Under the pieces are notes generated by a model, which saw only the letters and a list, made by a program, of their open reading frames with translations, was not told where the DNA came from and ran no database searches. A DNA stretch of 64,000 nucleotides from CAZRCZ01 sp964598765 (GTDB lineage: Bacteria; Sumerlaeota; Sumerlaeia; MVZB01; JAJFLK01): positions 186,001 through 250,000 of the forward strand of contig CAZRCZ010000003.1 in NCBI GenBank assembly GCA_964598765.1, written 5' to 3'. How positions within the stretch are numbered: the stretch's first letter is position 1; each line of letters begins with the position of its first letter. Positions 41,335 through 49,675 of the stretch are shown here, one piece after another. Position numbers and translations under genes: made by a program.

Positions 41335-41793
41335 ATGAGCGCAAAATCCGGTAAACTTCTCCCCAAGCCATCCTTGGATTCATTGCGGCGATACGACACG
41401 CCGACGGTTTGCAACGTCATTGAATTGTTCGCCGTTCGCTCGCGGGCCGAGGGATTCATGGATGCGAGAATCAAGGCGCGCTTTCCGGAATTTCCGCCGA
41501 TGGTCGGCTCCGCGGCGACGGCGACGTTTCGCTCGGCGTCGCCAGCCGGAAACGAAGCTTACGCGGGCATCGAGGATCAGGCAACAGAGTTCGACTCGTT
41601 GGCGGGTCCGCCGGTCGTGGTGTTCCATGATTTGGACGATCCGCCGGCCTCCGCGACGTTTCGTGCTTCAGCGTCCATGCCCGCTCGCATTGACTTCGAC
41701 GAACCCCAGCGCCCTATCACTCCCGGCCAAGCCGTCGTTTGCTACGATCCTGACTTGGCGCAAAGCGTTCCGGCGGGAGGATGGATCAATTGA
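41335..41793 (+). CDS. Chimeric ORF: truncated RraA-like domain fused to a copy of the MnmA C-terminus
   Basis: A 152-residue ORF. Residues 1 to about 103 (LRRYDTPTVCNVIELFAVRS, then FPPMVGSAATATFRSA and FDSLAGPPVVVFHDLDDPP) match the N-terminal half of the RraA/dimethylmenaquinone-methyltransferase-like family. That family's normal protein is about 200-230 residues, so the catalytic-site half is missing. Residues about 105-152 (ARIDFDEPQRPITPGQAVVC and GGWIN) are a near copy of the MnmA C-terminus encoded 0.99 kb upstream, with the identity also plain in DNA (CTCGCATTGACTTCGACGAA in both). It looks like an unequal recombination product. Whether it is expressed is unknown. A pseudogene or assembly artefact is also possible. 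Confidence 0.75.
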   Translation: MSAKSGKLLPKPSLDSLRRYDTPTVCNVIELFAVRSRAEGFMDARIKARFPEFPPMVGSAATATFRSASPAGNEAYAGIEDQATEFDSLAGPPVVVFHDLDDPPASATFRASASMPARIDFDEPQRPITPGQAVVCYDPDLAQSVPAGGWIN

Positions 41794-41841
41794 AGCGGGC
41801 ACTGGATTTTCCGGCCAGCGTGTCGGACTTTGACAACGTGA

Positions 41842-41926
41842 TCTCACGCAGAGGCGCGGAGAACGCAGAGAAAGAAGCGATCAATCTGATCCGTTTTCTC
41901 GGCGTTCTCCGCGCCTCTGCATGAGA
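41842..41926. repeat. GCGGAGAACGC hairpin
   Basis: Left arm 41842-41874 (CAGAGGCGCGGAGAACGCAG core) and right arm 41894-41926 (GGCGTTCTCCGCGCCTCTGC core) match at 30 of 33 positions when inverted, separated by 19 bp. It ends just before the thiD start. The same phrase recurs at 37859-37880 and 38821-38840. Confidence 0.85.
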
Positions 41927-41936
41927 ATCAGTCCTT

Positions 41937-42749
41937 ATGCCCCCGCACTCTCCCATTCCCAAAGCCCTCACCTTCGCCGGGTCCGACAGCGGCGGAGGGG
42001 CGGGGATTCAGGCCGACTTGAAAACCTTCGCGGCGTTCGGCGTCCATGGTTCGTGCGTCGTCACGGCATTGACCGCGCAAAACAGCCTCGGCGTCGCGGG
42101 CGTCTGGACGCCGCCGCCGGAATTTGTGATCGAGCAAATTCGGGCGATCATGACCGACATTGGAGCCGACGCCGCCAAGATCGGCATGGTGGCCAAACGG
42201 GAAATTGTCTTGGCCGTCGCTCGGGCGTTGGAACAGTGGCCGATTCCGAAATTGGTGGTGGACCCGGTTTTGATTTCTTCATCGGGGAGGACGTTACTGG
42301 AACCGGACGCCTTACCCGATTTCCGCGAACATTTGCTCAAAAAGGCGTTCCTTTTGACGCCGAATCTGGCCGAGGCGGAAATCTTGACTGGAATGAGCGT
42401 GAAGAACGAAACTGAAATGAGGCAAGCGACGGAAAGATTAGTGAAGATGGGAGCGCGGGCGGTTTTGGTGAAAGGAGGGCATTTGGATTTCGCTGATGAA
42501 TCTCCCGATGTTCTTTTCGATGGTGGGCATTTTGAAATTTTCCGAAGACGGCGCATCGCCTCGAAAAAGACGCACGGAACCGGATGTGTTTTGTCCGCCG
42601 CGATTACGGCGCTTTTGGCCAAGGGACGCGATTTGATTCCTGCGATTGCCGAGGCAAAAGATTTCGTCTCCCGCGCGATTGAATCCTCTTATCCAATCGG
42701 TGTGGGTCGGGAAGTTCTTGGCCAAGGGATGTTCCACAGTCTCGAATAA
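41937..42749 (+). CDS. thiD: Hydroxymethylpyrimidine/phosphomethylpyrimidine kinase
   Basis: A 270-residue ribokinase-family enzyme that phosphorylates HMP and then HMP-P in thiamine synthesis. Motifs: TFAGSDSGGGAGIQADLKTF at the N-terminus (substrate-binding glycines), DPVLISSSGRTLL, VKGGHLD, and the anion-hole/catalytic KTHGTGCVLSAAI near the C-terminus. Length is typical. No TPP riboswitch is seen in the leader, which is instead taken by a GCGGAGAACGC hairpin. No other thi genes are nearby. Confidence 0.95.
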   Translation: MPPHSPIPKALTFAGSDSGGGAGIQADLKTFAAFGVHGSCVVTALTAQNSLGVAGVWTPPPEFVIEQIRAIMTDIGADAAKIGMVAKREIVLAVARALEQWPIPKLVVDPVLISSSGRTLLEPDALPDFREHLLKKAFLLTPNLAEAEILTGMSVKNETEMRQATERLVKMGARAVLVKGGHLDFADESPDVLFDGGHFEIFRRRRIASKKTHGTGCVLSAAITALLAKGRDLIPAIAEAKDFVSRAIESSYPIGVGREVLGQGMFHSLE

Positions 42750-42788
42750 TTGCCCAATTCTCAAGAGAGGGAACCATGATTCTTCAGT

Positions 42789-42903
42789 GCGCTTGAGCTA
42801 AAGCCACCGAGAAGCCGCGCTCAAGCGCGCTCAAAGAAATTGGAGATTCTCAAAACCCCCAGCTCAAAGCTGGGGGCAAAAGGGAGCCTGCTGAAAGCAG
42901 GCT
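42789..42903. repeat. Cluster of three palindromes
   Basis: GCGCTTGAGC...GCTCAAGCGC (42789-42828), CCCCCAGC tcaaa GCTGGGGG (42856-42876) and AGCCTGC tgaaa GCAGGCT (42885-42903) lie in a row in the thiD to GH20 gap. The last two share a T(C/G)AAA loop, marking them as one family. Confidence 0.8.
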
Positions 42904-43006
42904 GAAAAGAACGATCCGATCATCCGGCTTTGAAAAAGTCCCGCAGTCACCTTTCCTTGGCGGATCCCTCCCTTCTAATCTCCGGCCAAATCACGTAGGA
43001 TTACTC

Positions 43007-44791
43007 ATGTCCCAACCGCTCCCTTTTCTAATCCCCCAACCCAAACGGATCAAACTGGATCCAAAGGGACGAGAACTCCTGCTCCTTGACACCGACGTCG
43101 ATCCCGGGTCCGCGGCGTCTAAGGCGATGTCGTTCAAGGGCGATCCCCGCTTGGGAAAAGAAGCATATCGGATTAAGATCACGCAGAGGGAAATTATTTT
43201 ATCCGCATCCTCTTATCTCGGGGACATTCATGCGCAAAGGACGCTTTTTCAAATATGTGTCCATTACGGTTACGTTATTCCCTGCATGGAAATTAACGAC
43301 GCTCCCGATTTTCCCCATCGCGGTTTCATGCTGGACGTTTCGCGCGGACGGGTCCCGAAACTTGAAACGCTCTATGAATTGGTTGATTGGCTGGACATTC
43401 TGAAATACAACCAGCTTCAGCTTTACGTCGAGCACACCTACGCCTTCAAAAAGCATCCCCTCATCGGAAAGGGACATTCGCCGCTTTCCGCTTCGGAACT
43501 GCGGAAGCTGGACGCCTATTGCAAATCGCGGGGAATCGAGCTGGTTCCTAATTTGCAGTCGTTCGGCCATGCGGCGCATATCCTCAAACACAAACGGTAT
43601 CATCAATTGGCCGAGAGCGAATTTCGCGGCGGGTGGACTTTATCGCCCGTTGAGCCGAGCACTTACAAATTGCTCAAGGAACTCTACTCTGAATTTCTGC
43701 CGAACTTTTCGCACCGCCCTTATTTCAACGTCGGGTGCGACGAGACGTGGGATTTGGGAAAGGGAAAAAGCGCGAAACTCGCCAAGAAAATCGGATTGGG
43801 GCGCGTTTATCTCGGCCATTTGCTCAAGGTCCACAAACTCGCGCGTCAGCACAAACGGCGCATGATGTTTTGGGGAGACATCATCGAAAAATATCCCGAA
43901 CTCATGCCTGAAATTCCCAAGGACGTCGTCGTCCTCAACTGGGAATATGAGACCGAAGGGAGGGAAAAACTTTACCGCAAGCGGCTTGAGCCATCGCGCC
44001 GGTCGGGATTGGAGCATTGGGTTTGCCCCGGCACGAGCGCGTGGAACAGTTTCTTTTTCCGCAAAACCAACGCGCGGATCAACATGCGCGAGTTCGCCAA
44101 GGCGGGGGTGGCCGCCGGAGCCAAGGGGTATTTGCTGACGACGTGGGGGGACAACGGCCATTACAATTTTCTGAGCGCGTCGCTCTGGGCGATTGCCTAC
44201 GGAGCCGATTGCGCGTGGCGGGCGAACCCCGATCCCGCCGCCGAAAAAAAATTCGACGAGCGATTCGCGTCGTTCATGCTTTGCGATGACGAGGGAGAAT
44301 TCATCGAGCCGCTCCGGTTGCTCGGCGATCTCTACCGCGCCTTCGGCGTGACGATCCGCAATACCTCGCCGGAGCGAATGTTTTTCACGGGCAAGCCGCA
44401 ACCCAGCCCGCTCCGATTGGGCGTCGTGCGCGAAATCGGCGAATACAACAGGATCACGAAAAAGAATCTTGAGAAGGCGTTGGCGATTGCCGAAAAAGCC
44501 ATCCGGTTATTGGGGAGGATCGAGACCGACCGATCTTGGATCGAGCGCGTCCGGCAGGAGTGGCTGATGGGAGGGCGCCTCGCCGCCCACGCCTGCAAAC
44601 GCGCCCTGTGGCACAATCACCGCAAAGGGGACCCGAAAAAACTGCGGAAGGAAATCGAAGAGTTGGCGCGTCTCTTCGAGAAATTGTGGTTGGGAAGCGA
44701 CCGCGAGAGCGACTTGGAGATGATCCGGCGGGAATTCAAACAAATCCTCCGGGAATATACCGGGAAGGCTTCTCAACCGATTATCTTTTGA
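43007..44791 (+). CDS. GH20-like beta-N-acetylhexosaminidase
   Basis: A 594-residue protein without a clear signal peptide. After an N-terminal alpha/beta domain, the TIM barrel starts at FPHRGFMLDVSRGRVPKLET. The catalytic Asp-Glu pair is in YFNVGCDETWDLGKGKS, the family's HxGGDE-like position. KYNQLQLYVEHTYAF and RMMFWGDIIEKYPELMPEIP follow the barrel strands, and LLTTWGDNGHYNFLSASLWA the aromatic subsite. GH20 enzymes use substrate-assisted catalysis to remove terminal GlcNAc or GalNAc. No Sus-type or transport genes are adjacent. A signal may be missing because the N-terminus is unclear. Confidence 0.85.
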   Translation: MSQPLPFLIPQPKRIKLDPKGRELLLLDTDVDPGSAASKAMSFKGDPRLGKEAYRIKITQREIILSASSYLGDIHAQRTLFQICVHYGYVIPCMEINDAPDFPHRGFMLDVSRGRVPKLETLYELVDWLDILKYNQLQLYVEHTYAFKKHPLIGKGHSPLSASELRKLDAYCKSRGIELVPNLQSFGHAAHILKHKRYHQLAESEFRGGWTLSPVEPSTYKLLKELYSEFLPNFSHRPYFNVGCDETWDLGKGKSAKLAKKIGLGRVYLGHLLKVHKLARQHKRRMMFWGDIIEKYPELMPEIPKDVVVLNWEYETEGREKLYRKRLEPSRRSGLEHWVCPGTSAWNSFFFRKTNARINMREFAKAGVAAGAKGYLLTTWGDNGHYNFLSASLWAIAYGADCAWRANPDPAAEKKFDERFASFMLCDDEGEFIEPLRLLGDLYRAFGVTIRNTSPERMFFTGKPQPSPLRLGVVREIGEYNRITKKNLEKALAIAEKAIRLLGRIETDRSWIERVRQEWLMGGRLAAHACKRALWHNHRKGDPKKLRKEIEELARLFEKLWLGSDRESDLEMIRREFKQILREYTGKASQPIIF

Positions 44792-44851
44792 GTCGAAAAA
44801 ATTGGCTCGCCAAGAATTGGATTCCGCCGGAAAATTTGTTAAATTGATGGC

Positions 44852-45637
44852 ATGTGCGGATTGACGCCCAAAATCTTCGGATCCCTGTTGATTGCGCAAG
44901 TCCTTTTCAGTTGGGGGACAATCATCTTCCCAGCCGAATCGCCGTCATCGAACTCCTCCGATTTATCTCCTCCCTGCGCGAAAATGAGCCTCGCCGATTA
45001 TCTTGAGAAGGAATTAGGACCGAAAAAATTTCATCGCCGAGTGGAATGGGCAGGGCATCTGGAGAAATATCAGCCGATCATCAAGCCGCCGCGCGTTTGG
45101 GAGCCGATCGGGCGCGTCCAGTATCTGACGATCCACCACGCCTCCGGTATCCCGCCGGAACATTCCGCCAAGATGATTCGCAACATTTTCATGGGGCATA
45201 CGGCGATGAAGGGACGGCTCGGAGGGTCCGTGGACGTCGGCTATCATCTCTTTGTGGATGGTGACGGCGAAGTTTGGGAGGGACGCAACGCCTCGCACAT
45301 GGGAAGCCACGTCGGGTCCAAGCCGCCGGGCTTGAATAACGAAGGGAATCTGGGCATCTGCGGCTTGGGAACCTACGCGCGCGAAAATCCTCCCAAGGCC
45401 ATGAGCGAAGCGGTGGTAAACCTTTGCACGTTGATCTGCCGCTATTACGGACGACCGCTTGAAGTGCGGGGTCATCGGGACTGGTTTGGAATCCACGGTT
45501 TCAAACCAGTCGGCAATACCGATTGCCCCGGCCGTCTTGAGCGCGCCGTCCAATCGGCCCGGACCGCCATCGCGTCAGGCTTTAAGTCGGTCGCCTCTGC
45601 CCCAAAACAGCCCGAAGGGGCTGGCTTGGCGCAATGA
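44852..45637 (+). CDS. N-acetylmuramoyl-L-alanine amidase (Amidase_2/PGRP)
   Basis: A 261-residue exported protein. The N-terminus KIFGSLLIAQVLFSWGTIIF is a signal or anchor segment. The amidase domain begins VQYLTIHHASGIPPE (zinc His of TIHH), continues VDVGYHLFVDGDGEVWEGRN, and ends with EVRGHRDWFG and GNTDCPG, which supply the second His and the Cys ligands of the type-2 amidase zinc site. It cleaves the amide bond between MurNAc and L-Ala in peptidoglycan, in the periplasm. The gene stands alone, downstream of the GH20-like enzyme, and together these could take part in cell-wall recycling. Confidence 0.92.
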   Translation: MCGLTPKIFGSLLIAQVLFSWGTIIFPAESPSSNSSDLSPPCAKMSLADYLEKELGPKKFHRRVEWAGHLEKYQPIIKPPRVWEPIGRVQYLTIHHASGIPPEHSAKMIRNIFMGHTAMKGRLGGSVDVGYHLFVDGDGEVWEGRNASHMGSHVGSKPPGLNNEGNLGICGLGTYARENPPKAMSEAVVNLCTLICRYYGRPLEVRGHRDWFGIHGFKPVGNTDCPGRLERAVQSARTAIASGFKSVASAPKQPEGAGLAQ

Positions 45638-45670
45638 GATTTGGAATCTCCATCTTAAAATTTCCCGCCG

Positions 45671-45696
45671 TGCAAATCCGCGTCCATCCGTGTCCC
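45671..45696. repeat. CGCGGATG/ACACGG phrase repeat
   Basis: TGCAAATCCGCGTCCATCCG and following bases match, inverted, the phrase at 49642-49675 and resemble 56983-57016. The phrase lies in the amidase/NIF3 gap. Confidence 0.6.
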
Positions 45697-45715
45697 AGAT
45701 TCAATTCCTATTCTT

Positions 45716-46906
45716 TCAACGGAGGTCAAATGGTTGGAGTTCGTCCTCAGCATAAAGAATTTCAAGTCCCGTTCCTTTAATCTTTGAGTCCTCCGACAAT
45801 CTTCGCGCCAGCAGTTTGGCGATGATCCGCTCCGACTCGAAATGACCGACCTCAATCACAACCAGCCGCCGCAAACACGCCTCGACGCCGCCGTGGTAAT
45901 TGATCTCTCCGGTGATGAAAACGTCCGCTCCGCGCGAGACGGCTTGAGCAAGAAAACTCCCCCCCGAACCGGAACAGATCGCCGCGCGGCGGATTTTGGA
46001 TCTTAGACTGCGGATATTAGATTGCGGATTGAGTCCGGAAAGGCGGACCTGTTTAAGTTTCAATCCTCGTTTCATTTGCGAGATCAGCTTTTCAAGCGTC
46101 AATGGTTGTTTCGGTTCGGCGAGGCAACCTAACCCGCACGCCGGCAAGTCCACGCCGCTCAAAACATAAAACTCATAAGCCGGTTCTTCATAAGGATGAA
46201 CCTTGAGAACCTCAGCAAGAACGGATGCGCGGGCACTGCGCGGAACGACCGCTTCAAGCCGATATTCGGACGCCTCCTCGAATTTTCCGGCTTTCCCGAT
46301 AAAAGGATTGCTTCCTCGGTCCCCGCGAAAAGTTCCGGTCCCCTCGGACCGAAACGTGCAATGGGTGTAAAGTCCGATTCGCCCGCCTCCGCCCCGATGC
46401 ATCGCGTCAATCACGGCTCGCTCGTGCCCTTTCGGGGTGAAAACGACGAACTTCAGTTGGTCGCCGGACGGACAGCCCGCGCCATCATCAAGCGAGCGCG
46501 GAACCAGCGGTCCGGTCGGCGTCAAGCCGCACGCCTCGGCCAAAACCTGATTTGTCCCCCAAGGAGCGCTGTCCATGTTGGTATGGGCGACGATTAGGGC
46601 GATTTTGGCTCGGATCAATTCCGTCGCAAGCTTCTCCGCCGGACGGCTTTCCAGCACGGTCTTCATCGGGCGGAAGATCAATGGATGGTGCGCGAGGATG
46701 ACGTCCGCTCCGCGCCGTTTGGCCTCGGTCAGCGTCGGTGGCGTGACTTCCAGACAAGTCATCACGCGCCGAATGCGCCGCGCGGGATCGCCGATCTGCA
46801 ATCCGACGTTATCCCAAGACTCGGCCAATTCAGGGGGAAACATCTCCGCGACCCGATCCGCCAACGCCGAAACGGTCCAATTCGATCCCGCCAGTTTTCG
46901 CTTCAT
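45716..46906 (-). CDS. NIF3-like dinuclear metal-centre protein (YqfO/YbgI type)
   Basis: A 396-residue protein with the long, three-part architecture: N-terminal NIF3 half, central PII-like insert (residues about 145-235) and C-terminal NIF3 half. The metal site is in WDNVGLQIGD, DVILAHHPLIF and ALIVAHTNMDSAPWGTN at the N-terminus, and GADVFITGEINYHGGVEA near the C-terminus. Members bind two metals in a toroidal hexamer and are often annotated as GTP cyclohydrolase I type 2; the true reaction is uncertain. ATG 46906 was chosen over the upstream start at 46939 because it begins the common N-terminus. It is divergent from the USP gene. Confidence 0.9.
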   Translation of the reverse strand: MKRKLAGSNWTVSALADRVAEMFPPELAESWDNVGLQIGDPARRIRRVMTCLEVTPPTLTEAKRRGADVILAHHPLIFRPMKTVLESRPAEKLATELIRAKIALIVAHTNMDSAPWGTNQVLAEACGLTPTGPLVPRSLDDGAGCPSGDQLKFVVFTPKGHERAVIDAMHRGGGGRIGLYTHCTFRSEGTGTFRGDRGSNPFIGKAGKFEEASEYRLEAVVPRSARASVLAEVLKVHPYEEPAYEFYVLSGVDLPACGLGCLAEPKQPLTLEKLISQMKRGLKLKQVRLSGLNPQSNIRSLRSKIRRAAICSGSGGSFLAQAVSRGADVFITGEINYHGGVEACLRRLVVIEVGHFESERIIAKLLARRLSEDSKIKGTGLEILYAEDELQPFDLR

Positions 46907-47073
46907 TTGACCCGATCCTCCGGGGGCAAAGTATCGCAAAAATTTTCCCGATTGGAAATTAACAATACCGCTTGCCGGAAGGGGAATCTTCCGCTACCAT
47001 GCCGCGTCCAAAACATGGGGACGGGCGGAAGAACGCATCCGCCGCATCTCGGAATTTGCAAGGACGGAGAGAC

Positions 47074-47502
47074 ATGAGCTGGTTACCCAAGAAGAAAGTC
47101 GTGATTCCCACGGATTTTTCCCAAGAGTCATTCGCGGCGGTGGATTTGGCGCTGGGGCTTGTTAAGTCCCCTTCTCATCTCCACGTCGTCCATATCCTCC
47201 CCGAACTCAGCCCGCTGGATATGCACCTCGTTTCGGGCATGTATACCGCCCAGAAGCGCCGGGATCACGCCTTGGAATCCTTGCGGAAGCGTTTCGGCAA
47301 GGCCAAATACAATAAACTGAATCTTGAAGTCCTGATCGGCGACGCGGCGCCGGCCATTGTCAAGTTCGCGCAGGACGCCAAGGCCGATTTGATCGTTCTC
47401 CCGTCGCATGGCCGGACGGGCGCGGCAAGAATCTTGATCGGGTCGGTCGCCGAGCGGGTCGTCCGCTTGGCGCATTGCCCGGTTTTGGTCGTGCGAAAGT
47501 AA
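47074..47502 (+). CDS. Universal stress protein (UspA family)
   Basis: A 142-residue single USP domain, started at ATG 47074 with GGACGGAGAG upstream. The N-terminus KKVVIPTDFSQESFAAVDLA is typical and the ATP-binding loop is present as VLPSHGRTGAARILIGSVAE (G-x2-G-x9-G(S/T) form). USPs form dimers and are induced by stress. It lies 31 bp upstream of hppA, so co-transcription is likely, which would tie it to energy stress. Confidence 0.93.
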   Translation: MSWLPKKKVVIPTDFSQESFAAVDLALGLVKSPSHLHVVHILPELSPLDMHLVSGMYTAQKRRDHALESLRKRFGKAKYNKLNLEVLIGDAAPAIVKFAQDAKADLIVLPSHGRTGAARILIGSVAERVVRLAHCPVLVVRK

Positions 47503-47532
47503 TCTCAACCCAACAATAAAGGAAACAGAGGA

Positions 47533-49623
47533 ATGGAATTGCTACCGATTGTTCCCGTGGCCGGAGTGGCCGCCGTGCTTTTTGCGATTTACCTCGCGTG
47601 GGATGTCATGCGCCGCGATACCGGCACACCCGCCATGCAACACGTCGCCAATATGATCTATCAGGGGGCGATTGCCTTTCTTCGCCGACAATATGGAACC
47701 ATCATGACGCTGGCGTTGGTGGCGGCGGTCGGGATGGGAGTTTTGCTGGGCATTATCGAAAAAAGCTCGACGCTCGGATTTCAGACAAGCCTCGCCTTCC
47801 TCGTCGGAGCCGTTTGTTCGGCGATTGCGGGATTCATCGGGATGTATGTCGCGGTGCGCTCCAACATCCGCACCGCTTCCGCCGCGCAACGTAGTCTCAA
47901 GGAAGCGATCAACGTCGCCTTGCGCGGAGGCGCGGTTTCTGGCTTCTTGGTCGTTGCGCTCAGTCTTCTTGGAGTCTATGGAATCTTTCTCGCCTACGGT
48001 GGTATGCAACACCCGGATAAAACGCCGTTCATGATCGTCGGATTCGGTTTTGGCGCGAGCTTCGTCGCCCTCTTCGCCCAGCTCGGGGGCGGTATCTACA
48101 CCAAAGCCGCCGATGTCGGCGCCGATCTGGTCGGCAAAGTTGAAGCCGGCATCCCCGAAGACGATCCGCGCAACGCCGCCGTCATTGCCGATCTGGTCGG
48201 CGACAACGTCGGGGACTGCGCCGGTCGCGGAGCCGATCTGTTTGAATCCACCGCCGCCGAAAACATCGGCGCGATGATCCTTGGCGTCGCCATCTACAAC
48301 GCCACGAAGGATCCCAGCTGGATTCTCTTCCCGCTGGTCGTGCGCGCCGTCGGGCTTTTCGCCTCGATGGCAGGAATCGTCACCGTCGGAATTGGCGAGG
48401 TCAAAGACCCCATGCGCGCGCTTGACAAGGGCTACTGGGTCATGACCGTTCTCGCCGCCATCGGAATCGCCGTCGTCACGAACATCATGCTCCATAGCTG
48501 GTGGCTCGTCGGCGCGGGCTTCGTCGGTTTGGGAACGAGCGTCGCCTTCGTGTATATTACGCAATACTACACGGCGGGAACGTGGAGGCCGGTGCAGGAG
48601 ATTGCGCGCGCCTCCAAAACCGGTCCTGCCACCAATATCATCTCCGGTGTTGCAGTCGGATTTGAGACTACTGCCGTCACGACCATCGTGATCTCAATTG
48701 CGCTCGGACTTTCCTATTATTGCGGATTGCAAAGCGGGCTTCCCAACGGGGGCTTGTTCGGAACCGCCGTCGCCACGATGGGCATGTTGACCACCGTGGC
48801 CTACATCTTGGCCATGGACACTTTCGGGCCGATCACCGACAACGCGGGGGGCATCGCGGAAATGTCCAAAGCGCCCGAGGAAACGCGCCACATCACCGAT
48901 GCGCTCGACGCCGTCGGCAACACGACCAAGGCGTTGACCAAGGGCTACGCGGTCGGCTCGGCGGCTCTGGCGGCGTTTCTGCTTTTCAGCGCGTATTTGG
49001 ACAAGGTGAAGGAAGTCAAAAAAATTCCGCTGGAGCAAGCCATGCCGGTGGACCTTTCCAAAGTCGAGGTTTTCGTCGGGGCGTTCTTCGGCGCGATGCT
49101 CGTCTTTTTGTTTTGCTCGCTGGCGATTCGCGCGGTCGGGCGCACGGCGGGATACATCATCGAGGAAGTCCGGCGGCAGTTCAAAGCCGATCCGGGGATC
49201 ATGGCCGGAACCTCGCAACCCGATTTCGCCCGTTGCGTGGACATCACTGCGCGCGCGGCCCTAAAGGAAATGATCGTCCCCGGCCTTCTGGCTGTCGGCG
49301 GTCCGGTGATCGTTGGTCTCGCGCTTGGCCATGAAGCCGAAGCCGGATTGCTCATGGTGGGAACCATTGCCGGAATTCTCATGGCGACGATCCTGAACAA
49401 CAGCGGCGGCGCGTGGGACAACGCCAAGAAATACATCGAGGCGGGTTTTCTGCGCGACGAAGAGGGCAAGGTCTTGGGAAAAGCGTCCGATCCGCACAAG
49501 GCGGCGGTCGTCGGCGACACCGTCGGTGATCCGTTCAAGGACACCGCCGGACCTTCGCTTCACGTCCTGATCAAACTTCTCTCGACGATCACGTTGGTTC
49601 TGGCGCCGTTGTTTATTCGGTAA
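47533..49623 (+). CDS. hppA: Membrane-bound H+-translocating pyrophosphatase
   Basis: A 696-residue polytopic pump with about sixteen transmembrane helices. It couples hydrolysis of pyrophosphate to export of protons (or Na+). Catalytic motifs: DVGADLVGKVEAGIPEDDPR (Mg-PPi binding) and NVGDCAGRGADLFEST, plus KAAVVGDTVGDPFKDTAGPS near the C-terminus. The segment GNTTKALTKGYAVGSAAL has Lys where K+-dependent enzymes have Ala, so the K+-independent H+-pumping class is predicted. An AGAGGA Shine-Dalgarno is present. Linked to the upstream USP gene. Useful for energy saving under low ATP. Confidence 0.96.
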   Translation: MELLPIVPVAGVAAVLFAIYLAWDVMRRDTGTPAMQHVANMIYQGAIAFLRRQYGTIMTLALVAAVGMGVLLGIIEKSSTLGFQTSLAFLVGAVCSAIAGFIGMYVAVRSNIRTASAAQRSLKEAINVALRGGAVSGFLVVALSLLGVYGIFLAYGGMQHPDKTPFMIVGFGFGASFVALFAQLGGGIYTKAADVGADLVGKVEAGIPEDDPRNAAVIADLVGDNVGDCAGRGADLFESTAAENIGAMILGVAIYNATKDPSWILFPLVVRAVGLFASMAGIVTVGIGEVKDPMRALDKGYWVMTVLAAIGIAVVTNIMLHSWWLVGAGFVGLGTSVAFVYITQYYTAGTWRPVQEIARASKTGPATNIISGVAVGFETTAVTTIVISIALGLSYYCGLQSGLPNGGLFGTAVATMGMLTTVAYILAMDTFGPITDNAGGIAEMSKAPEETRHITDALDAVGNTTKALTKGYAVGSAALAAFLLFSAYLDKVKEVKKIPLEQAMPVDLSKVEVFVGAFFGAMLVFLFCSLAIRAVGRTAGYIIEEVRRQFKADPGIMAGTSQPDFARCVDITARAALKEMIVPGLLAVGGPVIVGLALGHEAEAGLLMVGTIAGILMATILNNSGGAWDNAKKYIEAGFLRDEEGKVLGKASDPHKAAVVGDTVGDPFKDTAGPSLHVLIKLLSTITLVLAPLFIR

Positions 49624-49641
49624 TTCGGATTTCGGATTATT

Positions 49642-49675
49642 GGACGCGGACGAACACGGATTTGCGCGGATCACG
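49642..49675. repeat. CGCGGACGAACACGG phrase repeat
   Basis: GGACGCGGACGAACACGGAT followed by TTGCGCGGATC is in the short gap between hppA and the VKOR-DsbA gene and supplies the latter's stop codon (TGA at 49671-49673 on the minus strand). Confidence 0.65.

Noticed and set aside
41800..41936. TPP riboswitch in the thiD leader
   Set aside because: The conserved CTGAGA and related core motifs are absent; the region is a GCGGAGAACGC hairpin.
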